Below, in pieces: positions 25,802-34,391 of a stretch of DNA of 64,000 nucleotides (position 1 is its first letter; each line of letters starts with the position of its first letter). The translations under genes were made by a program, and so were the position numbers. The stretch spans positions 863,611 through 927,610 of the forward strand of contig JAHDVH010000001.1 in NCBI GenBank assembly GCA_023382385.1, read 5' to 3'. The stretch is from a bacterium (lineage in GTDB: Bacteria; Electryoneota; RPQS01). A model generated the notes under the pieces. It was not told the DNA's origin and did not search any database. It worked only from the letters and a program-made list of their open reading frames with translations.

Positions 25802-27718
25802 CTATTTGAGGAGGATCATTTTCTTTGTCATACTCTCCCCGCCCGACTCCAACCGCGCAAAATACACTCCCGTCGCAAAACTGCTTCCGTCGAACGTGAC
25901 CACGTGCGCGCCGGCACTCATCGCTTCATCCAAGAGTGTTGCAACCTGACGGCCCGTCACGTCGTACACTGCAAGCTTGACACTTCCGGCCTTCGCCAAA
26001 TCAAACTGAATATTCGTCATCGGGTTGAACGGATTAGGATAGTTCTGATGCAGCAGCATCTCCGCGGGCAAAACGACGTGCTCACCGCGCGAACTTAACT
26101 CCCGCGGAAATCCGGTCGAGTCAGCACGAAACGCCCAAATCTCCTGCAATGGATGCGTCGGAATGTCACTCACCGGAACGCGCATGTAGACCATGTCATT
26201 CAGCGTGGCCGGGCCTTCCGCTCCGCTGCCTGCAACTGCGCTGCCCGCCGCGTAGTCATGCTGGTAAAGAGCATGAATGACCCCGTCCGTCACATACTTT
26301 GCAATTGTAATGTCGCGTTCGCTCGGATCGTTGCCCGTCGGCTGATTTGGCTGGCCCGGCGTATTGCTCACGTTCGTCGGTATGGCCCACGTCTGTCCGT
26401 TATCCGTCGAAACGGAAATGTAGAATTCCCCCATTGGATAACCTGCATCGCTGAAGGCATGCTGGTCAAACTGTTGAAATGAGCAATAGAGATAGCCGTT
26501 CGTCGTGTCAATCGCCAGACTCGGGCGGTGGCACATCAGGTTGTTCACGCCGAGGGCAACGGAGTCATTGGCAAAGAACGCGTGATTGATCAAATTGAAC
26601 TCTTCGCGATCTTCACCCCAGTGCCAGATTGTAGAGTAGACCAATCCGAACGGCCCTACCGTGCCATCTTCATCAAAGTAGTACCAGGCGTGCGCCGTGT
26701 AGGCAATGTGAACATTGTCGTCGTCGTCGAGAATCAGGGACAAGTCAATCCACGGACGGAATGTGTCGGCGTTGCAGGTGATGTAGTCCCCGCCGTTAGC
26801 CATGCAATTCGGGTCAATCGGTGGAATGCCCGTGACTTCAACAATGTCGCTCCAATTGTTGCCTCCGTCTTCGGATACTCGCATTTGGATATTCTCTTGA
26901 TCGATGTCCCCCGCCGGATCGGCAATCCAGGCGACCGCCACGCGATCACTTTGGCGTGAGCACGCCACATCAATAGTTATGAACGTCGCAGGATCCCATG
27001 GCGTGACGAAGCCCGCGCCCCAGTTGATATCGATTCCGAAACCCGAGTCATAGCTGGGTTGTCCGCGCACATAATACTCTTCAGCCGCGCCTCCGCTTTC
27101 AGTTGCCACCATGTGGATCCGTCCATGGCGATCCATATCAATGTGCGGCCAGATGATGGCCGGTTCGTGCCCGCCGAACGGAACCTCGAAAGCGGTATAA
27201 GCTCCAGCGCGCGCGATGAAGTCAATGCTTGCCGCAGCATGGGGAGTGCTCAAGAGCGCTTGGTGAAAAGCAGGGAACGCAAAGCCGTTGGCCGCAGCAG
27301 CGATGTTGCAGAAACCTGCTCGATTGCTGCTCTCCACAGTCACACCCGTGGGACCTTGGGCAAGCGTATCCTGATACCAGCAATTGTAAAAGACGTGCCT
27401 GCTGCTCGACTGCGCATCTTCTCCGTTGGTCCACGCGAAATGCACAGCGCCAAGCGGATCGACCGCAATTTGCTTACCGTGAGTCCCGTTGGTTTGGATG
27501 TCGAACCAGGTCTGGCCAACAATCTCATACGTCGAATTAGGGGTCCCGCCTTCGTCATCGAGGGTCACTCCCGGAACTCGTAAGTACGCCTGCGCTCTGA
27601 CAGCTTCGCCTCCGGTCACCGCAACAGGTCCCATCACATAGTCTTTCGCCGGACGGGCGGACGCAATGGTAAACAACGAAAGAACAGCTATTAACGAAGC
27701 TTGGAGATAGCGAACCAT
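25802..27718 (-). CDS. Secreted sialidase-fold (Asp-box) protein with type IX sorting domain
   Basis: 638 residues. The signal peptide (VRYLQASLIAVLSLFTIASA) starts at the ATG at 27718, with AGAGGTG just upstream; the frame is open 33 codons further. The body contains Asp-box motifs VSEDGGNNWSD and VSTDNGQTWAIP and repeats such as HIDMDRHGRIHMVA and DDDDNVHIAYTAHA, typical of a beta-propeller of the exo-sialidase fold; catalytic sialidase residues are not established. The last 80 residues are a type IX sorting domain (HQNYPNPFNPMTNIQFDL, YDVTGRQVA, ATGVYFARL, KMILLK). A surface glycan-binding role is plausible but unproven. Confidence 0.88.
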   Translation of the reverse strand: MVRYLQASLIAVLSLFTIASARPAKDYVMGPVAVTGGEAVRAQAYLRVPGVTLDDEGGTPNSTYEIVGQTWFDIQTNGTHGKQIAVDPLGAVHFAWTNGEDAQSSSRHVFYNCWYQDTLAQGPTGVTVESSNRAGFCNIAAAANGFAFPAFHQALLSTPHAAASIDFIARAGAYTAFEVPFGGHEPAIIWPHIDMDRHGRIHMVATESGGAAEEYYVRGQPSYDSGFGIDINWGAGFVTPWDPATFITIDVACSRQSDRVAVAWIADPAGDIDQENIQMRVSEDGGNNWSDIVEVTGIPPIDPNCMANGGDYITCNADTFRPWIDLSLILDDDDNVHIAYTAHAWYYFDEDGTVGPFGLVYSTIWHWGEDREEFNLINHAFFANDSVALGVNNLMCHRPSLAIDTTNGYLYCSFQQFDQHAFSDAGYPMGEFYISVSTDNGQTWAIPTNVSNTPGQPNQPTGNDPSERDITIAKYVTDGVIHALYQHDYAAGSAVAGSGAEGPATLNDMVYMRVPVSDIPTHPLQEIWAFRADSTGFPRELSSRGEHVVLPAEMLLHQNYPNPFNPMTNIQFDLAKAGSVKLAVYDVTGRQVATLLDEAMSAGAHVVTFDGSSFATGVYFARLESGGESMTKKMILLK

Positions 27719-27783
27719 GTGACACCTCTGGAGTAACGCTGTGGGACCCAATACAAGAATGTAGAGCCGCAGGGTTGAAAAGT

Positions 27784-27807
27784 CAAGCACCTCCGAAGAG
27801 GTGCTTG
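27784..27807 (-). terminator. Terminator of the TonB receptor / DUF4249 operon
   Basis: CAAGCACCTC, CGAA loop, GAGGTGCTTG, 23 bases after the DUF4249 stop; on the minus strand ACTTTTC follows. Confidence 0.7.
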
Positions 27808-27829
27808 GAACAGGCAATTCGGGTCAAGC

Positions 27830-28666
27830 TTAGTCTTCGAGTGTGTCTGTCACGGTGATGTGAAAGGTGTCGCAGTCCACCGCACAGAAGACGCCTCTCC
27901 CACCGCTGACATTTGAAATGGGATTCAACGCTGGCTCGCCGATGATCGTCGTGGCGATAAAGTTCCACGCCGCCGTGTCGCACGAGAAGATGCGGAACAT
28001 GGTAGGACCGGTGTAACAGAGTCCGATCCAAGGGACATCCTGTGTTTCGATATAGCGGGTGGTCCAAATGGAGAGATAGGTTCCCGGACCATTGTCATCC
28101 CCGAAATCACACTCTTTGCCGTATTTGCCTTCATCCATGGCTTGAATCAGAATTGCATAGCCAAAATTCACATCACTCGTCGTCCAGCGCAAGCGAAGCT
28201 CATCTCCTCCGTATTCCAGCGTATCGGGAGCGGGATCGGTGATCAAATCGCCATCAACCAGCACGGCCTGAGTGATTTCAATTGGTGCCACGGCGTAGGA
28301 GTAAGCCCGCAAGGTGTCCTGCTCACGCACGACGAGCAGATCGTAACGCTCGCCGGTGGTTACGACGTGCACAGACTCGGGCAAAGCATAAGTCCCGGGC
28401 ACTCCGGAGTTCTCTTCAGTAAGCTGATAGGTGGACTGCTGATTGACCGTAATGTAAACCTCCGCTCCACTCACGCGCACCTGATCGGGATAATAAGCCT
28501 GATCGATCGGCACGGTGTGAGACAGGCGGATTTCCAGCCGCTGCCCGATATACATGAACCCGTCAACCACCAGCTCTTCCTGATACTTGACGTCCGCTTC
28601 ATCGTCACAGGCGGACAGCAGGAATGTGCTGAACAAGGCAAGAAGTATGTAAGAAGAATATTTCAT
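27830..28666 (-). CDS. DUF4249-type outer-membrane-associated lipoprotein
   Basis: 278 residues. The N-terminus is a lipoprotein signal with lipobox LLSAC (Cys at 20). The rest is beta-rich (EELVVDGFMYIGQRLEIRLS, then Ig-like strands), matching the DUF4249 lipoproteins that sit beside TonB-dependent receptors in Bacteroidota. It starts 3 bases after the receptor gene ends, so the two form an operon. It probably works as a surface or periplasmic partner of that receptor; the ligand is unknown. Confidence 0.8.
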   Translation of the reverse strand: MKYSSYILLALFSTFLLSACDDEADVKYQEELVVDGFMYIGQRLEIRLSHTVPIDQAYYPDQVRVSGAEVYITVNQQSTYQLTEENSGVPGTYALPESVHVVTTGERYDLLVVREQDTLRAYSYAVAPIEITQAVLVDGDLITDPAPDTLEYGGDELRLRWTTSDVNFGYAILIQAMDEGKYGKECDFGDDNGPGTYLSIWTTRYIETQDVPWIGLCYTGPTMFRIFSCDTAAWNFIATTIIGEPALNPISNVSGGRGVFCAVDCDTFHITVTDTLED

Positions 28667-28669
28667 GGA

Positions 28670-30919
28670 TTAGAACTCCGCGGTGAAGCCGACAGTAGGC
28701 AGAAACGGCAATTGGCCGATAATCTCATAGCCGACCGGATTGGTGGTCAAGTCGAGCGACCTCAGGAAGGCGTTCTTGCGACCCAGCACGTTGATGACCT
28801 CCACATAAGGAGAGAACTTGCACCAGCTCCATTCGTATTTTAAGCGATAGGCGACATCCAGTCGAACATACGGACTGAAGCGTTCGCCGTAGGTTGGTCC
28901 CGGTTGGAAGAAGTGCGCGGGCAATCCGAGACCTGGACTGTAAGCTCCCAATGCCTTGGTATACGGCAGGCCGGACTGATAATTCAACCTTGTTTCCAAA
29001 CTGCCGCGCCTGCGAATCTTCCGGCTGACAAACAAGTTGCTGCTGTGTTGGCGGTCGAAATATGCGGGGAAGGTCTTTCCCTGATCAAGCGGCTCGAAGT
29101 TCTCAAAGGCTCCGAAGACTCTTCGTGATCTTCCCCATGCATAACCCAGACTCATCTCATAGCTTCCAAAATCTCCGCCGATGGTGGCGTCGAAGCCGTA
29201 GGCGTATCCTTTACCGACACGAACGTAATCTTCAAGGTCCGTGTCGCCGTCATCCTTGGCATTGATCAGGTCAAGCTGCACAATATTCTGGAAGTTCTTG
29301 TAGTATGCGCCACCTGTCACTTTAAACCTGCCCAGACTGTCATCCACAAAACTCAGGGCAAAATGCTGTCCACGGGCAATGCCGAAGCGTTCACCCAGCG
29401 CAATGTACGAATCGAACAGCGAAGCAAAGTCCTCGCCCACGCGCACCTGCTGAAGATACTGGGTGTATAGTCCCCACGCGCCGCTCACATACATTCCCGG
29501 GGCCAAATCCCTGCGCGCGGCAAGTCGCGGCAGCAATTCATTTGACTCTTTCAGACTGTAATGTTCGTAACGCAGACCGGGGGTAATCGTCCATTTGTCG
29601 GTCAGACGGTAGTCGTCAGACGCGTACAGCGACAGCAAGTCGCCATCGTAGTCGTTGCGTCCTAAAAGGTAGTCAGAGGACAGGAACTCCAGATACGAAT
29701 CAAACATCTTGGCTTCAAACCCGAAGGTCATCGAGTTTCGCGCATTTGCGAAATAGGTGATGTCGGATTCGAGGGTGAGGTCATTGATATTGTTGTTCCA
29801 TTCCCCCCACGAGTCCGTCGTTTCGAAGCGTTGTTTACCGTAGAAGTTGCTGCCGGCGAAGTTTGTATGCGAGTAGACCTTTGGCGAAAAGATGTGAACG
29901 AACGGAATGCTGAATGTCCTGTTCCCCCAAGTCAATCGCAGGCGGTCGCCGACCGCCGACGACAGCTTCAGGATATCGTCGCCCCAGTAGGCAGACGGCG
30001 AAATTCGGTCACCGTTCGCGAAATCCCGCGTGACCTTCGCATTGAAATCGAAGAAGTAGTAAGGAAAGTCATCTTCGATGATGCCCGCGTTTTTGAAGGC
30101 TTTGGTCGCCGCGTCAATATATGTTCGTCGACCGGCCACCAACCACGACCCGTGCGGCAGCGGCCCTTCGAGCAGAGCCGTAGAAGACAACAGCGAGAGT
30201 CCCACTTTGCCCTGCATCTTGTTGCGGTTGCCTTCGCGGTCCGCCACGTCTACCACAGCGGACAATCTGCCGCCATATTGTGCGCCGAACCCGCCCTTGA
30301 TAAGCTTGACGTCCTTGATGGCGTCCATGTTAAAGATAGAGAACAGACCGGCCAGGTGTGTCGGCTTGTATACATTGATGCCGTTCAGCAGAATCAGATT
30401 CTGGTCACCCGAACCACCCCAGATATTCAGTTCTGCCGAGAAATCACTGGACGGCAGAATTCCCGCCGTGGCTTGCAACGCGCGAAACAAGTCAGGTTCG
30501 GCAAGCTGTGGTAACTTGACCAGTTGCCTCGGAGTGACTTCGATCTGTGCGACTTTGGGCGCGTATTCCGGTTCTTTGCGCTCCGCGATAATCACGACCT
30601 CGCGACCCAGCAGCGCCGCCGGACGCAAGCGAATCTCAAAGTTCTGATTCTCTCCGTTGATCGAGATCGGCTTGCGCAGAGATTCATATCCCAGCGACGT
30701 GAAGACCAGCGTGTATTCCCCTTGTTCCAGATTCGGAATCGAGAAGAATCCTTCCACGTTAGCTGCGGCCCCGCGATTCGTTCCCTCCACAACGACCGCC
30801 ACAGCTGGAATCGACTCTCCCGTGGCGTCGTCTTTGATTTTGCCGGAGACTGTCGCGCGTGCAAACGCCCCCGTTGCCCAGCCCGCCAGCATTGCCAGCA
30901 AAATGATGTTACGAAGCAT
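28670..30919 (-). CDS. TonB-dependent receptor with N-terminal carboxypeptidase-like domain
   Basis: 749 residues from the ATG at 30919 (GGGGAAG upstream; 48 further open codons ignored). The order is: signal peptide (NIILLAMLAGWATGAFA); CarboxypepD-regulatory-like domain (VSGKIKDDATGESIPAVAVVV, AANVEGFFSIPNLEQGEYTL); plug domain (LFRALQATAGILPSSDFSAEL, LILLNGINVYKPTHLAGLFS, GFGAQYGGRLSAVVDV); and a 22-strand-type barrel to the end, closing in an aromatic-ended strand (TVGFTAEF). It imports a ligand across the outer membrane using TonB energy. No substrate clue is visible apart from the DUF4249 partner downstream. Confidence 0.92.
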   Translation of the reverse strand: MLRNIILLAMLAGWATGAFARATVSGKIKDDATGESIPAVAVVVEGTNRGAAANVEGFFSIPNLEQGEYTLVFTSLGYESLRKPISINGENQNFEIRLRPAALLGREVVIIAERKEPEYAPKVAQIEVTPRQLVKLPQLAEPDLFRALQATAGILPSSDFSAELNIWGGSGDQNLILLNGINVYKPTHLAGLFSIFNMDAIKDVKLIKGGFGAQYGGRLSAVVDVADREGNRNKMQGKVGLSLLSSTALLEGPLPHGSWLVAGRRTYIDAATKAFKNAGIIEDDFPYYFFDFNAKVTRDFANGDRISPSAYWGDDILKLSSAVGDRLRLTWGNRTFSIPFVHIFSPKVYSHTNFAGSNFYGKQRFETTDSWGEWNNNINDLTLESDITYFANARNSMTFGFEAKMFDSYLEFLSSDYLLGRNDYDGDLLSLYASDDYRLTDKWTITPGLRYEHYSLKESNELLPRLAARRDLAPGMYVSGAWGLYTQYLQQVRVGEDFASLFDSYIALGERFGIARGQHFALSFVDDSLGRFKVTGGAYYKNFQNIVQLDLINAKDDGDTDLEDYVRVGKGYAYGFDATIGGDFGSYEMSLGYAWGRSRRVFGAFENFEPLDQGKTFPAYFDRQHSSNLFVSRKIRRRGSLETRLNYQSGLPYTKALGAYSPGLGLPAHFFQPGPTYGERFSPYVRLDVAYRLKYEWSWCKFSPYVEVINVLGRKNAFLRSLDLTTNPVGYEIIGQLPFLPTVGFTAEF

Positions 30920-31038
30920 ACTTCCCCATGGATTAAGTTTCGCGAAAGCCTTGCAGCCTTCAATTAGGTTTGTTAATTTGTTTGCCGATACAGTATCTGC
31001 TGTCATTTGTTTTGACTTGAAGTGAGATTGGAGCAGGC

Positions 31039-32307
31039 ATGTCCTCGACCAAGAAGGCCACACTGACCATTTGGATTCTCGCCGCTCTGCTGGCCGGATT
31101 TCTTTTCGGGATAGTCGGCAATGCCTTGCTGCCGGAAGCGGCCAGCACAGGTCTGATCAAGTGGCTGTTGAAACCCGTCGGCGACATCTTCCTGCGGGCC
31201 ATCACCATGCTGGTCGTCCCGATAGTGTTCGTCTCACTCGTCTACGGTGCAGCCTCTATCGGCGATCCCAAGAAGCTCGGCCGAGTCGGACTGCGGGTCA
31301 TGCTCATCTATCTGCTGACGACGGCACTCGCGGTTTCGATGGCGCTCTTCATTGCGGAGGTGATTGTAAGGCCGGGGACGGGGATCTCGCTTCCCACCGA
31401 CGCGTCGTTTACGCCCAAGCAGGCTCCCTTCATCATGGATGTCATCGTGGACATGATTCCCAAGAACCCCTTTCAGGGCATGGTGGAAGGGAACATGCTG
31501 CAGGTTATCTTCTTTGCTCTTTTGTTGGGAATTGCGCTGGCTCAACTCGGCGCGAAGGCCGAACCTGCCATGCGGTTGGCCGAAATCGGCAATGACGTGC
31601 TGATGCGAGTTGTGGAGATAATTATCTGGCTGGCGGTGCCCGGCGTGTTTGCCCTGATTGCCAAAGTCATGCTTGAACAGGGTCTTGGCGTGCTGTTGCC
31701 GCTGCTTGCCTATGTATTGACTCTTTCGGGCACGCTTTTGTTGCAATTGTTCATCGTCTACTCCGCCCTGCTCTATGTCTTCACAAAATTATCACCTGTT
31801 CAGTTTTTCAAGAACCATATTCCGGTGATGACCGTCGCCTTCTCAACATCGTCTTCCAACGCCACGCTGCCGGTATCCATCGACGTCGCAGAGCGCCGGC
31901 AGGGCGTTTCAAAGGGTATTGCCAGCTTTGCGCTTCCGCTCGGTGCGACGATCAACATGGACGGCACGGCCATCATGCAGGGAGTTGCCACGGCCTTCAT
32001 CGCTCAGGTTTACGGCATTGACTTGAACTTTTCGCAACTTGTCACTGTGGTGATCACGGCAGCTTTGGCTTCGGTCGGAACGGCAGGCGTGCCCGGTGTC
32101 GGGCTGATTACGCTTTCGATGGTGTTGATGTCTGTCAATCTGCCGGTCGAGGGAATCGCCTTGATTATCGGTGTGGACAGGTTGCTGGATATGCTTCGCA
32201 CGGTGGTCAACGTCACCGGGGATTCTGCAACAGCCGTCATCGTCTCCAAAATGGAGAACGAACTGGATGTCCACGAATTTTACGCCGAGAACGCAGGCGT
32301 GGATTAG
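31039..32307 (+). CDS. Dicarboxylate/amino acid:cation symporter (DAACS family, GltP/DctA-like)
   Basis: 422-residue inner membrane transporter with eight or so hydrophobic segments and two re-entrant loops. Diagnostic segments are the serine-rich FSTSSSNATLPVS, the cation/substrate site ATINMDGTAIMQG and NVTGDSATAVIV near the C-terminus. It takes up C4-dicarboxylates or acidic amino acids with protons or sodium; the exact substrate cannot be told. GGAG lies 6 bases before the ATG. Divergent from the TonB receptor with a 119-base gap. Confidence 0.93.
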   Translation: MSSTKKATLTIWILAALLAGFLFGIVGNALLPEAASTGLIKWLLKPVGDIFLRAITMLVVPIVFVSLVYGAASIGDPKKLGRVGLRVMLIYLLTTALAVSMALFIAEVIVRPGTGISLPTDASFTPKQAPFIMDVIVDMIPKNPFQGMVEGNMLQVIFFALLLGIALAQLGAKAEPAMRLAEIGNDVLMRVVEIIIWLAVPGVFALIAKVMLEQGLGVLLPLLAYVLTLSGTLLLQLFIVYSALLYVFTKLSPVQFFKNHIPVMTVAFSTSSSNATLPVSIDVAERRQGVSKGIASFALPLGATINMDGTAIMQGVATAFIAQVYGIDLNFSQLVTVVITAALASVGTAGVPGVGLITLSMVLMSVNLPVEGIALIIGVDRLLDMLRTVVNVTGDSATAVIVSKMENELDVHEFYAENAGVD

Positions 32308-32330
32308 ACACCTTCACTCGCGATTCATGA

Positions 32331-32355
32331 AGGGCGGCTTAAAGCCGCCCTTTTT
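32331..32355. terminator. Bidirectional terminator between symporter and carboxypeptidase
   Basis: AGGGCGGC, TTAAA loop, GCCGCCCT followed by TTTT: a textbook intrinsic terminator for the plus-strand symporter gene. Confidence 0.88.
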
Positions 32356-32363
32356 CATCGTGG

Positions 32364-33875
32364 TTACAGCTTGTAGAGAGCAGAGAACTTCTCAGTTAAG
32401 TAGCTCAGGTAATCTTCCGTTCCAAGCGGCTTGCCAGTGGCTCTGATAAGCAACTCGTCGCGGGTGTAGCGCCGTCCGAGTTTGTGGACGTGCTCACCAA
32501 GCCAAGCAAGAATGTCACGGAACTCGCCTTTTTCAATCTGCTGAGTCATATTGGAGATATCGGCGTTCATTTTCTTCCACAACTGACCGGCAATAATGTT
32601 CCCGACGGAATAGGACGGGAAGTATCCGAAGCTGCCGCCGCTCCAATGCACGTCCTGCATCACTCCTTGCTTGCCGTCGTCCGGCGGTGTCAGACCCAGA
32701 TAGCTCTGGATTTTCTTGTTCCAAACTGAAGGCAGGTCCGAAACGGAGATCACACCCGCAAACAGGTCGCGTTCGATTTCAAAGCGCAGGATAATGTGCA
32801 GGTCATAGGTCAATTCATCGGCCTCTACTCGGACGAGGCTGCGTTCGACGTGATTGATGGCCAGCACCCAATCGTCCATGTTCATGCCGGCGAGTTCTTC
32901 GCCGAAGTGATTTATGAGATTCGGATAGAAGTGTTTCCAGAACGGCTTGCTGCGACCGATGTAGTTCTCCCACATCCTGCTCTGTGACTCGTGCATGCCG
33001 TAGCTCAGCGCCTCCGAGAGTGGTGTGCCATAGGTTTCCGGCGCGACACCCTGTTCATAAAGCCCGTGCCCCATTTCGTGAATGATGCCGAACAGAGCCT
33101 GCGTCGGCGCGTGCTCGTTATAGCGCGTGGTCAACCGGACGTCACCCAGTCCACCCGAACAGAATGGGTGAATGGAAGTGTCCAGGCGGCCGCCCTGTCG
33201 GTCGAAGCCGATAGCGTAGATCAGTTCTTCACCGAACGCCTTTTGCTTCTGAGCTGCGAATCGGTTCTTTTGAAAGGCGAATTTCGCTTTGACAGGTGAT
33301 GCCGTCACGCGGTCGACGAGTGGCACGGTAACCGCTTTGACTTCATCAAACAGCTTGGTCAATGAGTCGGCGGTGGCACCGCGTTCGTAGTCTTCGATCA
33401 GTGCATTGAGCGGAGTGCCTTCGTAGCCCTGCGCTTCTGCATATTTCTTGGTCAGTTCCACGAGCTTTTCAAGCTCTGGCGCGAACATCGAGAAGTCCGC
33501 CTTTTCGCGCGCTCGTCCCCAAACATCGTGCGTCATCGATCGCTGACGGGACAGTTCTTCGACCAACTCTTGCGGAACTTTGGTCGCCCGATGATAATCG
33601 CGCGCCATTTCGCGCACGTTGGCCTTTTCCGCCTCGTTGAGCGCACCGTTAGCCGATTGACATTGCTCAATCAGCTCCCCGACATGTGCAGAGGTAAGTT
33701 TTTCGTGCGCCAGCCCGCTGATCATGGCGAGTTGATTCGCACGTTTCTCAGCGCCCTTCGGCGGCATATTGACCTGCATGTCCCAATGCAGCAGGCCTTC
33801 AATGCCGGAGAGAGTGGAATAGTCTTTGAAAGTTTTTGTTAGTTCAGCGTAGCTCTTTCGAATATCTGCGGTCAT
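32364..33875 (-). CDS. Metallocarboxypeptidase, M32 family (Taq carboxypeptidase type)
   Basis: 503 residues. The zinc motif HEMGH in IIHEMGHGLYEQG near residue 262 and the downstream SYGMHESQSRMWEN glutamate region define family M32; DPDD-like and the C-terminal WSGGSFGYFPSYSVGNI segment agree. It removes C-terminal amino acids from peptides in the cytoplasm. GAAGAAGG lies 7 bases before the ATG at 33875, deciding this start over an upstream TTG. Confidence 0.94.
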   Translation of the reverse strand: MTADIRKSYAELTKTFKDYSTLSGIEGLLHWDMQVNMPPKGAEKRANQLAMISGLAHEKLTSAHVGELIEQCQSANGALNEAEKANVREMARDYHRATKVPQELVEELSRQRSMTHDVWGRAREKADFSMFAPELEKLVELTKKYAEAQGYEGTPLNALIEDYERGATADSLTKLFDEVKAVTVPLVDRVTASPVKAKFAFQKNRFAAQKQKAFGEELIYAIGFDRQGGRLDTSIHPFCSGGLGDVRLTTRYNEHAPTQALFGIIHEMGHGLYEQGVAPETYGTPLSEALSYGMHESQSRMWENYIGRSKPFWKHFYPNLINHFGEELAGMNMDDWVLAINHVERSLVRVEADELTYDLHIILRFEIERDLFAGVISVSDLPSVWNKKIQSYLGLTPPDDGKQGVMQDVHWSGGSFGYFPSYSVGNIIAGQLWKKMNADISNMTQQIEKGEFRDILAWLGEHVHKLGRRYTRDELLIRATGKPLGTEDYLSYLTEKFSALYKL

Positions 33876-34391
33876 ACCCTTGCCTTCTTCCAATGTTGCT
33901 TGTGCATAAGTTGTCTGGGAAACTGATTATTGAACCTTGCTTTGAGACCGGCTTGGTTCGCATGCCAGGAGACTGGGACCAGTATTGGCCAGTCTCCCAC
34001 TTGCACCCGGTCGAATTTGATTGCTTTTGCATAACCCCAAGACTCCGCGGACTGCTGATTAGCGACGGCCAAGAGGAGGCATACAGGGCAATGGGTCTTT
34101 GGCAGAGAAGGGACTCTAAGTCCTCATCTTTACAATAAGAACGCTGCAAGAGCCCGGTAAGTGCTTGTTATTTATTTCCACTTGCTCTGGAAACAAAATA
34201 GTGATTTCTCCATTAATTCTCAAATACCGTCAAATTTAACGGGTCAGTAATTTTGAATAGTGGACCGACAGGAGCGAAATTATTTTCACAGTCGGTCGAA
34301 CAGGTGTTGTCATTCATTGGTTGATATGCTACCTTGAAGCGATTTGTGGAAGCTACCTGCGTCCAGGATACTGGGAACTCTTGTTGAGGGC
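33876..34391. other. AT-rich intergenic region, no gene recognised
   Basis: It separates two divergent genes. The left part still reads as an open frame on the plus strand but resembles nothing. From about 34140 the DNA is notably AT-rich. An inverted repeat GACCGAC/GTCGGTC with a 21-base spacer (34263-34297) lies about 95 bases before the beta-helix gene. No convincing promoter hexamer pair was found. Confidence 0.5.
34263..34297. repeat. Inverted repeat upstream of the beta-helix gene
   Basis: Seven perfect pairs, GACCGAC (34263-34269) and GTCGGTC (34291-34297), 21-base spacer. Operator-like or part of the leader RNA. Confidence 0.35.

Noticed and set aside
27059-27583. 174-residue plus-strand ORF opposite the sialidase-fold gene
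   Set aside because: Shadow of the minus-strand coding sequence, no domain pattern.
33836-34138. 100-residue plus-strand ORF overlapping the M32 carboxypeptidase start
   Set aside because: No recognisable family, no ribosome site, and a mixture of the antisense gene start and intergenic DNA.
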